Origin: an uncultured Erythrobacter sp.
Lineage (GTDB): Bacteria > Pseudomonadota > Alphaproteobacteria > Sphingomonadales > Sphingomonadaceae
Length of the DNA stretch: 6,470 bases
Reading direction: 5' to 3'
Assembly: GCA_947258465.1 (NCBI GenBank)
Contig: CAMYIQ010000043.1
Span: 1-6,470, forward strand
Made by a program: the position numbers and the translations under genes. A model generated the notes under the pieces. It had not been told where the DNA came from. It was given only the letters and a program-made list of their open reading frames with translations, and did no database searches. Position 1 is the stretch's first letter. Every line of letters begins with the position of its first letter. Below are positions 1-5,385 of the stretch, piece after piece.

Positions 1-14
1 CAGACCTAACGCTT

Positions 15-18
15 GGAG
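15..18 (+). promoter_or_regulatory. Shine-Dalgarno GGAG of the hydroxybutyrate dehydrogenase gene
   Basis: GGAG ends 6 nt before the ATG at 25. It supports that ATG over the in-frame TTG at 13, whose codon would overlap this motif. Confidence 0.6.
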
Positions 19-24
19 CCCCGA

Positions 25-780
25 ATGTTTCTCGAAGGAAAACGCGCACTCGTCACCGGATCGACCAGCGGCATCGGCCTCGCCATTGCGCGGGCACTGG
101 CGGGCGAGGGCGCCCAGGTGATTCTCAACGGTTTCGGTGACGAGGCCGAGATCGCGAAACTGTGCGACGAACTGGGTGCGAGCCACAGCGGCGCGGATCT
201 GACCGATGCGGCGCAGATCGAAGCGATGATGGAGCAGGCCGGCGAAATCGACATCCTCGTCAACAATGCCGGTGTCCAGCACGTTTCGCCGGTGGAGGAT
301 TTCCCGGTCGACAAGTGGAACCTCATCATCGCGCTAAACCTTACGGCGGCCTTCCACACCACGCGTCTCGCCGTGCCGGGCATGAAGAAGAAAGGCTGGG
401 GCCGGATTATCAACACCGCCAGCGCGCATTCCAAGGTCGCGTCGCCTTTCAAGAGCGCCTATAACGCCAGCAAGCACGGGATTGCGGGCTTTACCAAGAC
501 CGTCGCGCTGGAACTCGCCCAACATGGCGTGACCGCCAATTGTATCAGCCCCGGCTATGTCTGGACGCCGCTGATCGAGGGCCAGATCCCCGACACGATG
601 AAGGCCCGCGGCCTGTCGCGCGAGGAAGTCATCAACGATGTGCTGCTGGTGAAGCAGGCGACCAAAAAATTCGTCCAGCCCGAGGAAGTCGGCGCGCTCG
701 CCGCCTTCCTGTGCCGTGACGAGGCGCAGAACGTCAACGGCGCGAACTGGAGCGTCGACGGCGGGTGGACGGCGGAATAG
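25..780 (+). CDS. D-3-hydroxybutyrate dehydrogenase (SDR family)
   Basis: This is a 251-residue classical short-chain dehydrogenase, probably EC 1.1.1.30. That enzyme interconverts D-3-hydroxybutyrate and acetoacetate with NAD(H) in the cytoplasm, in PHB and ketone-body metabolism. The Rossmann cofactor motif TGSTSGIG is at residues 11-18 and NNAG at 80-83. The catalytic N-S-Y-K set fits N105, S133, Y146 and K150, with the PG turn at 176-177. Residues Q85, H135, K143 and Q187 sit where 3-hydroxybutyrate dehydrogenases bind the substrate carboxylate, and the typical DGGWTA ending is present. These features separate it from generic FabG-like reductases. I chose the ATG at 25 because GGAG lies 6 nt upstream. 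A TTG at 13 would add four residues but would overlap that site. The gene runs toward the toxin gene, with 9 bp between them. What lies upstream is outside the window. The family is near certain and the substrate likely. Confidence 0.88.
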   Translation: MFLEGKRALVTGSTSGIGLAIARALAGEGAQVILNGFGDEAEIAKLCDELGASHSGADLTDAAQIEAMMEQAGEIDILVNNAGVQHVSPVEDFPVDKWNLIIALNLTAAFHTTRLAVPGMKKKGWGRIINTASAHSKVASPFKSAYNASKHGIAGFTKTVALELAQHGVTANCISPGYVWTPLIEGQIPDTMKARGLSREEVINDVLLVKQATKKFVQPEEVGALAAFLCRDEAQNVNGANWSVDGGWTAE

Positions 781-789
781 GCTGAGGGG

Positions 790-1065
790 CTAGGGATACT
801 TCTGGCGCGCGTGCACAACCGACAGGATTTCTACGTCGGTGGAGGTGGCGCGATAGATCAGCAGATAATTCGGTGAGATGATTGCTTCCCGTGTCCCGGT
901 ATTGCGCCCGACGCGATGCATTTTGGGGAACTTCACCAGATGAGCAACGACTTCATCGATCCTGCCAATCAATCGATCGGCAGCCACAGGATTATGTTCT
1001 CCGATGTAGTCAGCAATCGTATCGAGATCGTCGAGGGCTTCGGCGCTCCACACGAGCCTCAGCAT
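790..1065 (-). CDS. parE: ParE/RelE-superfamily type II toxin
   Basis: This is a 91-residue protein of the usual ParE length. Family landmarks are in order: an N-terminal strand with W6 and A8, the first helix with D12, D13, L14, then Y20-I21, P26 and AAD at 28-30 leading into the second helix, FP at 46-47, GTRE at 57-60, the Y67...YR71-72 strand, and the C-terminal EILSVVHARQKYP at 79-91. Members poison DNA gyrase (ParE type) or cleave mRNA at the ribosome (RelE type). The GTRE...IL.V.HARQ pattern favours ParE, but the target cannot be read from sequence. Its ATG lies inside the antitoxin's end (shared ATGCTGA), so the two are co-transcribed and probably translationally coupled. The gene looks intact. 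Base composition is lower in G+C than in the flanking genes, consistent with acquisition. The symbol names the superfamily, not proven gyrase inhibition. Confidence 0.85.
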   Translation of the reverse strand: MLRLVWSAEALDDLDTIADYIGEHNPVAADRLIGRIDEVVAHLVKFPKMHRVGRNTGTREAIISPNYLLIYRATSTDVEILSVVHARQKYP

Positions 1066-1247
1066 GTCTTCGAACGCTTTTTCGCCTTCTCCAGAGTTGC
1101 ACGTATGCGAGCCATAGCCTCGGCATGTGGGATGCGAGGTTTATCGCTGTCGATCGCCTTCTGCACTTTGGCACGCAGCCATGCTTCGTAGGTTGCTTCC
1201 TCCTCGGGGGAGCCGAATTCCGAAGTGAGAGGCGAGTATTCGTTCAT
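1059..1247 (-). CDS. Antitoxin / stability determinant paired with the ParE-like toxin
   Basis: This is a 62-residue acidic-to-basic protein directly upstream of the toxin and overlapping it by 7 nt. That is the standard antitoxin-first order of type II modules. The segment from SPEEEATYEAWLRAKV (residues 13-28) to DKPRIPHAEAMARI (about 35-48) matches the small 'stability determinant'/RelB-like antitoxins found beside ParE toxins in Alphaproteobacteria (YDAW-RAKV and IPHDEVMA patterns). The C-terminus is lysine-rich. The partner protein should neutralise the toxin and, as in related modules, may repress the operon. Start choice is uncertain. The ATG at 1247 has no spaced Shine-Dalgarno but sits 6 nt after a -10-like TATGCT, compatible with leaderless translation. 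A TTG at 1274 would add nine residues (MVEKTYAGW) and also lacks a clear ribosome site. I prefer 1247. Confidence 0.78.
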   Translation of the reverse strand: MNEYSPLTSEFGSPEEEATYEAWLRAKVQKAIDSDKPRIPHAEAMARIRATLEKAKKRSKTC

Positions 1248-1253
1248 CCACCC

Positions 1254-1281
1254 AGCATACGTCTTTTCGACCAATTCGCAA
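1254..1281 (-). promoter_or_regulatory. Candidate promoter of the toxin-antitoxin operon, possibly leaderless
   Basis: Read on the minus strand, TTGCGA (1281-1276) is followed after 16 nt by TATGCT (1259-1254). This is a fair match to the housekeeping -35/-10 consensus at an allowed spacing. The next 6 nt (GGGTGG) lead directly to the ATG at 1247, so initiation at the usual distance would start the transcript at or next to the start codon. The call rests on pattern matching only. Confidence 0.4.
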
Positions 1282-1284
1282 AGC

Positions 1285-1299
1285 GTGTGCCAGTCACAC
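1285..1299. repeat. Small inverted repeat, candidate operator upstream of the antitoxin
   Basis: GTGTG and CACAC face each other across a CCAGT spacer, just upstream of the candidate -35 of the toxin-antitoxin promoter and between two divergent genes. Antitoxins of this class often bind inverted repeats at their promoter. The arms are only 5 bp, so chance is a real alternative. It could also serve the guaB side. Confidence 0.25.
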
Positions 1300-1365
1300 T
1301 CTAGCTAATCGCACAGACCGTCGTTACATGGGCCGCCACATTTCCCCCGGCAGGCGATTCTCTCA

Positions 1366-2829
1366 GTGGCACATCTCGACATACCCCTCGGTCTTACTTT
1401 CGACGACGTCCTTCTCGTCCCGGCGGAGAGCGATATTCTCCCGTCCATGGCGAACACCGCCACGCGGCTCACGCGGGATATTGCGCTCAATATCCCGGTC
1501 GTTTCCAGCGCTATGGACACCGTGACCGAAGCCGACATGGCCATTGCCATGGCGCAGCTCGGCGGGATCGGCGTGCTTCACCGCAATTTCGAGGTCGAGG
1601 ATCAGGCCGCCGCCGTGCGCGCGGTCAAGCGCTATGAAAGCGGCATGGTGGTCAACCCGATCACCATCGTGCCCGATGCCACGCTGGGCGAGGCGCAGGA
1701 GATGATGGCCGCCAACCGCATCAGCGGCATTCCCGTGACCGACGAAGCCGGCAGGCTGTGCGGTATCCTGACCAATCGCGACGTGCGCTTTGCGGAAAAT
1801 CCGCGCCAGCCCGTGAGCGAGCTGATGACCACCGAGAACCTCGCCACCGTGCCGCTCGGCACGAGCCAGGAAGAAGCGCGCAAGCTGCTTCACCAGCGCC
1901 GGATCGAGAAGCTGCTGGTGGTCGACGATAGCGGTCGCTGCGTCGGCCTGATCACGGTCAAGGATATCGAGAAAGCGGTCGCCTATCCTGCCGCGACCAA
2001 GGATGGCAGCGGTCGGCTGCGCGTGGCCGCCGCCACCACGGTCGGCGACAAGGGTTTCGAGCGCACCGAAGCGCTGATCGACGCCGAAGTCGACGTGGTG
2101 GTGATCGATACCGCCCACGGCCACAACAAGGACGTCGCCCGCTCGGTCGAACGGGTGAAGAAGCTGTCGAACAGCGTGCAGGTTATCGCGGGCAACATCG
2201 CCACGGGCGAAGCGGCCAAGGTGCTGGCAGGCGCGGGCGCGGATGCGGTCAAGGTCGGCATCGGACCCGGCTCGATCTGCACCACGCGCGTCGTCGCGGG
2301 CGTCGGCGTGCCGCAGCTCACCGCGATCATGGACTGCGTGGAAGAGGCCGAAAAACTGGGCGTTCCGGCGATTGCCGATGGCGGGCTGCGCACCAGCGGC
2401 GATGCGGCCAAAGCGCTTGCTGCGGGGGCTTCGTCGATCATGGTCGGCTCGATGCTCGCCGGGACCGAGGAAGCGCCGGGCGAAACCTTCATCTATCAGG
2501 GCCGCAGCTACAAGAGCTATCGCGGCATGGGCAGCGTCGGCGCGATGGCGCGCGGCAGCGCCGACCGCTATTTCCAGGCCGATGTCAGTCAGCAGAAGCT
2601 GGTGCCCGAAGGGATCGAGGGCCAGGTGCCCTATAAAGGCCCGGCAGCGGCAGCGGTTCACCAGCTTGTCGGCGGGATCAAGGCGGCGATGGGATATACC
2701 GGCAGCGCCTCGATCGAAGACCTGCGCAAGCGCGCAAATTTCGTGCGCATCACCAATGCCGGCCTGACCGAAAGCCATGTCCATGACGTGGCGATCACGC
2801 GCGAGGCGCCGAATTATCCGACGCGCTAG
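1366..2829 (+). CDS. guaB: Inosine-5'-monophosphate dehydrogenase
   Basis: GuaB oxidises IMP to XMP with NAD+, the committed step to guanine nucleotides, as a cytoplasmic tetramer or octamer. The 487-residue length matches bacterial GuaB. The N-terminal barrel opens with LTFDDVLLVPAESD (about 10-23) and carries SSAMDTVTEADMAIAMAQLGG (47-67). Two CBS domains are inserted at about 97-205, with GIPVTDEAGRLCGILTNRDV and LLVVDDSGRCVGLITVKDI as their cores. The catalytic loop GIGPGSICTTR places the nucleophile at C305. DGG (338-340) and GS (361-362) bind the IMP phosphate region. The flap carries YRGMGSVGAM (385-394) and the R401-Y402 pair. The start is GTG, because no ATG precedes the conserved N-terminus; AGGCGA 8 nt upstream is a weak ribosome site. 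The gene is followed after 8 nt by a small secreted-protein gene and then rsmB, probably as one operon. No residue expected for activity is missing. Confidence 0.98.
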   Translation: MAHLDIPLGLTFDDVLLVPAESDILPSMANTATRLTRDIALNIPVVSSAMDTVTEADMAIAMAQLGGIGVLHRNFEVEDQAAAVRAVKRYESGMVVNPITIVPDATLGEAQEMMAANRISGIPVTDEAGRLCGILTNRDVRFAENPRQPVSELMTTENLATVPLGTSQEEARKLLHQRRIEKLLVVDDSGRCVGLITVKDIEKAVAYPAATKDGSGRLRVAAATTVGDKGFERTEALIDAEVDVVVIDTAHGHNKDVARSVERVKKLSNSVQVIAGNIATGEAAKVLAGAGADAVKVGIGPGSICTTRVVAGVGVPQLTAIMDCVEEAEKLGVPAIADGGLRTSGDAAKALAAGASSIMVGSMLAGTEEAPGETFIYQGRSYKSYRGMGSVGAMARGSADRYFQADVSQQKLVPEGIEGQVPYKGPAAAAVHQLVGGIKAAMGYTGSASIEDLRKRANFVRITNAGLTESHVHDVAITREAPNYPTR

Positions 2830-2837
2830 GGGGCGGT

Positions 2838-3077
2838 ATGGTTGAATTCATCCCCTTCCTTCTCCTGATCCTTGCCGCCCCGGCAGGCGAGGGGGAGAGG
2901 ATCACGGTCGAACGCGTAGAAGGCTTGTTCGCGAATGTGGCGGAATGCGAAGCGGAAGGCGCGCAAATCATCGCCCGGCGGGCGGGCGGGTCTGCTGCGC
3001 AGTATCGCTGCCTGCCGGCTCCGCATCCGCGCGAATACGATGCGGCGTGGCGAAGAGTGACGGGCAGCGGCGAATGA
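2838..3077 (+). CDS. Small predicted secreted protein with two cysteines, function unknown
   Basis: This is a 79-residue protein I do not recognise. Residues 1-16 form a short hydrophobic signal-like segment (FIPFLLLILAAPA) with a possible cleavage after A16. The mature part would be about 63 residues with exactly two cysteines, C37 (in AECEAEG) and C58 (in YRCLP), suggesting one disulfide in the periplasm. The N-terminal positive charge is weak (no K/R before the hydrophobic stretch), so export is inferred, not certain. The ATG at 2838 is 8 nt after the guaB stop, preceded by a G-rich stretch (GGGGGCGG) that can act as ribosome site. Its TGA overlaps the ATG of rsmB (ATGA), which argues that this frame is truly translated. 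The third-position G/C pattern matches its neighbours. It is unlikely to be functionally tied to IMP synthesis. Position in an operon is the only functional hint. Confidence 0.7.
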   Translation: MVEFIPFLLLILAAPAGEGERITVERVEGLFANVAECEAEGAQIIARRAGGSAAQYRCLPAPHPREYDAAWRRVTGSGE

Positions 3078-4246
3078 CGCCGGCCGCACGGGTCCAGACG
3101 TCGATCGAACTGCTCGATGCGATCATTGGCGCCGCGCGTTCGAAAGGCGCGCCCGCCGATCGTATTCTCGCCGAATGGTTTCGCGGGCATCGCTTCGCCG
3201 GCTCGAAGGATCGCCGGGCGATCCGCGAGCTGGTGTATTCCGCCATTCGCGCCTGCGGGCCGATGCCGGCCACGGGGCGCGCGGCCATGCTGCGTCTCGC
3301 CGAAACCGACAGCACTATTCGACCGCTATTCGACGGCTCGAAATACGGACCCGCGCCGATCGCGGAGGGCGAGGCCGCTGCCGAAGGCGGCGTCGCGCCC
3401 GCCTGGCTGACCGAACGGTTACGCGGTTCGGACATCGTCGGGGCCGAGGCCGCCGCGTTGCTCGATCGTGCGCCGCTCGACCTGCGGGTCAACACGCTCA
3501 AGGCCGAACGCGCCACGCTGGCGCTACCCGAAACGGCGCAGAACACGGCGGCACCCCATGGCCTGCGCTTGCCGACAGGCACGCCGGTCGAACAATGGCC
3601 CGCCTTTCGCGAAGGCGCGGTGGAGGTGCAGGATACGGGTTCGCAACTCGCCTGCACGGCGCTGGCCGCTCGTCCGGGCGAAACGGTGATCGATCTGTGC
3701 GCAGGGGGCGGCGGCAAGACCCTCGCGCTGGCCGCGGCGATGGATAATCTCGGCCGCCTTGTCGCCTCGGACACCGATCGGGGCCGCCTTTCGCGCCTCG
3801 GCCCGCGCGCCGAACGGGCGGGGGCGAGCAATATCGAGACGGTGCTGCTCAACCCCCAGCAGGAACTCGATGCGCTGGCCGAATTCGTCGGCCTGGCCGA
3901 CGCGGTTCTGATCGATGCGCCGTGCTCGGGCACGGGCACCTGGCGCCGCAATCCCGAAGCGCGCTGGCGGCTGGACGAGAAGGAGCTACAGCGTCTTGCA
4001 GCCACGCAGTCGCACCTGCTCGATCTCGCCGCCAAGCTGGTGAAGCCGGGCGGACGGATAGTCTATGTCACTTGCTCGCTGCTGGACGAGGAAGGGGCGG
4101 GGCAATTCGAGGCCTTCCTTGCCCGCCATCCCGGGCTCGCGCCGCGCGAGACCGATCTCCCGCTCGGGCGCAACCGCAAGGCCGGAACGCGCCTCACACC
4201 GTTTCATGACGGTACGGACGGATTTTTCATCGCCTGTGCAGGGTGA
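3074..4246 (+). CDS. rsmB: RsmB/NOP-family 16S rRNA (cytosine-C5) methyltransferase
   Basis: This 390-residue SAM-dependent RNA m5C methyltransferase of the Sun/RsmB group probably methylates C967 of 16S rRNA. The N-terminal ~75 residues (ARVQTSIELLDAI; SKDRRAIRELVYSAIR at 44-59) are a short NusB-like RNA-binding part. The conserved LRVN is at 137-140 and the VQDTGSQLA segment at 185-193. The SAM-binding motif I is DLCAGGGGKT at 207-216, and SDTD at 232-235 should contact the ribose. Motif IV is DAPCSGTGTWRRNP (281-294, C284) and motif VI is VTCSLLDEEG (332-341, C334, the expected nucleophile). The C-terminus ends with GTDGFFIA, usual for the family. The ATG at 3074 is chosen over an upstream GTG/ATG reading because it begins the conserved N-terminus and forms an ATGA overlap with the preceding gene, which implies coupled translation. 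The exact target base is inferred from family. Confidence 0.93.
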   Translation: MTPAARVQTSIELLDAIIGAARSKGAPADRILAEWFRGHRFAGSKDRRAIRELVYSAIRACGPMPATGRAAMLRLAETDSTIRPLFDGSKYGPAPIAEGEAAAEGGVAPAWLTERLRGSDIVGAEAAALLDRAPLDLRVNTLKAERATLALPETAQNTAAPHGLRLPTGTPVEQWPAFREGAVEVQDTGSQLACTALAARPGETVIDLCAGGGGKTLALAAAMDNLGRLVASDTDRGRLSRLGPRAERAGASNIETVLLNPQQELDALAEFVGLADAVLIDAPCSGTGTWRRNPEARWRLDEKELQRLAATQSHLLDLAAKLVKPGGRIVYVTCSLLDEEGAGQFEAFLARHPGLAPRETDLPLGRNRKAGTRLTPFHDGTDGFFIACAG

Positions 4247-4304
4247 ACATGGTAGCCGTGCCGATTATGGCTGATACGCCAAGCCCTGAACGGACTATTC
4301 TGCT

Positions 4305-4308
4305 GGAG
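4305..4308 (+). promoter_or_regulatory. Shine-Dalgarno GGAG fixing the start of the TPR protein gene
   Basis: GGAG ends 6 nt before the ATG at 4315. It supports that start over an in-frame GTG at 4243, which would put 24 extra residues in front of an obvious signal peptide. Confidence 0.65.
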
Positions 4309-4314
4309 ACGATC

Positions 4315-4821
4315 ATGCGTTTCGCACCCGCCGCCGCCGCCCTTTCGCTGGCCCTTGCCGTGACGTCGAGCGTCGGATGGGCGGGAGACCGCGAACCGGC
4401 CCCGCGTGCGGGCGTGCTGATTGCCGAAGGGCAGGCTGCGCTCGACCAGGGCGATACGCAGGGCGCGATCGACGCCTTCGAGGCCGCCTTGGCGGTCGAT
4501 CCGGGATATACACCGATCTTTCTCCGCCTCGCCGAAGCCGCCCGGGCGGACGAGCTTCAGGGCAAGGCGATCCGCTATTACCGCGAAGCGCTGACGCGCG
4601 ACCCGCGTAATCTCGCCGCGATTGCAGGCGAAGGTGAAGCCCTGGTCGAAAAAGGCGCGGTCGAGAAGGCGAAGGGCAATCTCGCCAAGCTCCAATCGCT
4701 GTGCGGGGCAAGCTGCCCGGAAACGCAAACCCTCTCGGCTCGCATCGCCGCCGGTCCGCCCGCGCGCATTCAGACCGCCGAAGCGGTGATGCCCGATGCC
4801 GCGGTGACCCAGTCGAACTGA
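4315..4821 (+). CDS. Exported tetratricopeptide-repeat protein
   Basis: This is a 168-residue protein with a signal peptide (MRF, then the Ala/Leu-rich stretch 4-19, likely cleavage after A23 in GWA-GD), so probably periplasmic. Two TPR units are clear: about 33-65 (LIAEGQAALDQGDTQGAI... ending VDPGY) and about 66-99 (FLRLAEAARADELQGKAIRYY... ending RDPRN). A third, degenerate one is at about 100-130 (LAAIAGEGEALVEKGAVEKAK). After these comes CGASCPET with C130 and C134, a cysteine pair I associate with small sphingomonad TPR proteins, then a low-complexity tail. TPRs are protein-protein scaffolds, so no enzymatic role is suggested. The 68-nt gap after rsmB could hold a promoter, but I see no convincing one, so read-through from the guaB-rsmB cluster is possible. 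The partner is unknown. Confidence is high for gene and architecture, low for role. Confidence 0.85.
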   Translation: MRFAPAAAALSLALAVTSSVGWAGDREPAPRAGVLIAEGQAALDQGDTQGAIDAFEAALAVDPGYTPIFLRLAEAARADELQGKAIRYYREALTRDPRNLAAIAGEGEALVEKGAVEKAKGNLAKLQSLCGASCPETQTLSARIAAGPPARIQTAEAVMPDAAVTQSN

Positions 4822-4832
4822 TCCGATATCCT

Positions 4833-4897
4833 CGCGAGGGAGCGGGGATCGCCATCTGCATATTCCGAACCGGCGGCCCAGGGCTCCCGCCCTCGCG
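4833..4897. terminator. Inverted repeats between convergent genes, candidate two-way terminator
   Basis: The 87-nt space between the TPR gene and the Nudix gene contains CGCGAGGG-AG-CGGG (4833-4846), which can pair with CCCGCCCTCGCG (4886-4897) over 12 bp with a 2-nt bulge and a ~39-nt loop. The same DNA also allows two local alternatives: the palindrome CCTCGCGAGG (4830-4839) and a hairpin at 4883-4902. None is followed by a T-tract on either strand, so classical intrinsic termination is not shown. Confidence 0.35.
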
Positions 4898-4902
4898 GGG
4901 GC
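4883..4902 (-). terminator. GC-rich hairpin just past the Nudix gene stop
   Basis: GCTCCCGC (4883-4890) pairs with GCGGGGGC (4895-4902) around a 4-nt loop, with one G-T wobble. It lies 6 nt beyond the Nudix hydrolase stop codon at 4909. There is no downstream U-tract. It may slow polymerase or protect the 3' end. It competes with the longer pairing that uses 4833-4846. Confidence 0.3.
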
Positions 4903-4908
4903 GTGGCT

Positions 4909-5385
4909 TCAGACCAGCTCGCGAAACGCCTCGACAACCGCGCGGTAGACGCGCTTTTTGAACGGCACGATCAGCTCGGGAAGCTGTTCGGGTTCGGCCC
5001 ATTTCCAGTCGCAGAATTCGGGCGGATCATGCGCTTCGAGGTCGATATCCTCATCAGCGCCTGAAAACCGCGCGAGATACCAGACCTGCTCCTGCCCGCG
5101 ATACTTGCCGCCCCACAGCTTGCCGATCAGCTCCTCGGGCAGATCGTAGCGCACCGGCTCGTCCATCGCCTTGAGGATGGTGACATGCTCGGCCCGTGCG
5201 CCGGTTTCCTCGGCCAGTTCGCGCAGCGCCGCGTCCTCGAGGCCTTCGCCTTCGTCGACGCCGCCCTGCGGCATCTGCCACCAGTCGCCTTCCTTGTTGT
5301 CGATCCGGCGGCCGACGAAGACCTTGCCTTCGCCATTCACCAGCATAACGCCCACGCAGGGACGGTAACCGAGCGTTTCGCTCAC
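4909..5385 (-). CDS. rppH: RNA pyrophosphohydrolase, Nudix family (RppH/IalA type)
   Basis: This is a 158-residue cytoplasmic Nudix hydrolase, the usual RppH length. Family members remove pyrophosphate from the 5' end of triphosphorylated mRNA, opening it to RNase E. Alphaproteobacterial relatives (IalA) also cleave Ap4A and similar dinucleotides. The opening YRPCVGVMLVNGEGKVFVGRR (7-27) and the WWQMPQGG segment (35-42) are characteristic. The Nudix box GX5EX7REUXEEXGU spans 41-63 with E47, R55, E56, E59 and E60 all present. The ending FKKRVYRAVVEAF is also typical. The start is the GTG at 5385, because the conserved N-terminus begins there. It overlaps the upstream hydrolase stop by 4 nt (GTGA), implying coupling. 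The same frame stays open further upstream to 5676, but that part reads as the wrong frame of the hydrolase gene. Function by family is solid; RNA versus dinucleotide preference is not decided. Confidence 0.92.
   Translation of the reverse strand: MSETLGYRPCVGVMLVNGEGKVFVGRRIDNKEGDWWQMPQGGVDEGEGLEDAALRELAEETGARAEHVTILKAMDEPVRYDLPEELIGKLWGGKYRGQEQVWYLARFSGADEDIDLEAHDPPEFCDWKWAEPEQLPELIVPFKKRVYRAVVEAFRELV

Noticed and set aside
882..1304. Plus-strand open frames across the toxin-antitoxin genes
   Set aside because: They have no recognisable domain or ribosome site, while the minus-strand pair shows clear family motifs and the classic overlapping arrangement.
1300..1365. A guaB promoter, purine-type operator or riboswitch in the short leader
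   Set aside because: TAGCTA and TTACAT could each be read as a -10, but neither has a matching -35 at proper spacing. The space is too small for a known purine riboswitch, and I see no such core.
1363..2784. A 473-codon open frame on the strand opposite guaB
   Set aside because: It mirrors guaB almost end to end, and its product is His/Ala/Arg/Asp-rich with no recognisable domain, as expected from the complement of a high-G+C gene. guaB itself is unmistakable.
2945..3073. 43-codon upstream extension of rsmB
   Set aside because: It would overlap most of the small secreted-protein gene in another frame. Homology begins at the ATG at 3074, which makes the ATGA junction.
2968..4035. A 355-codon open frame opposite rsmB
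   Set aside because: Its product is Ser/Arg/Ala-rich low complexity without motifs. It is an antisense shadow of strong third-position G/C in rsmB.
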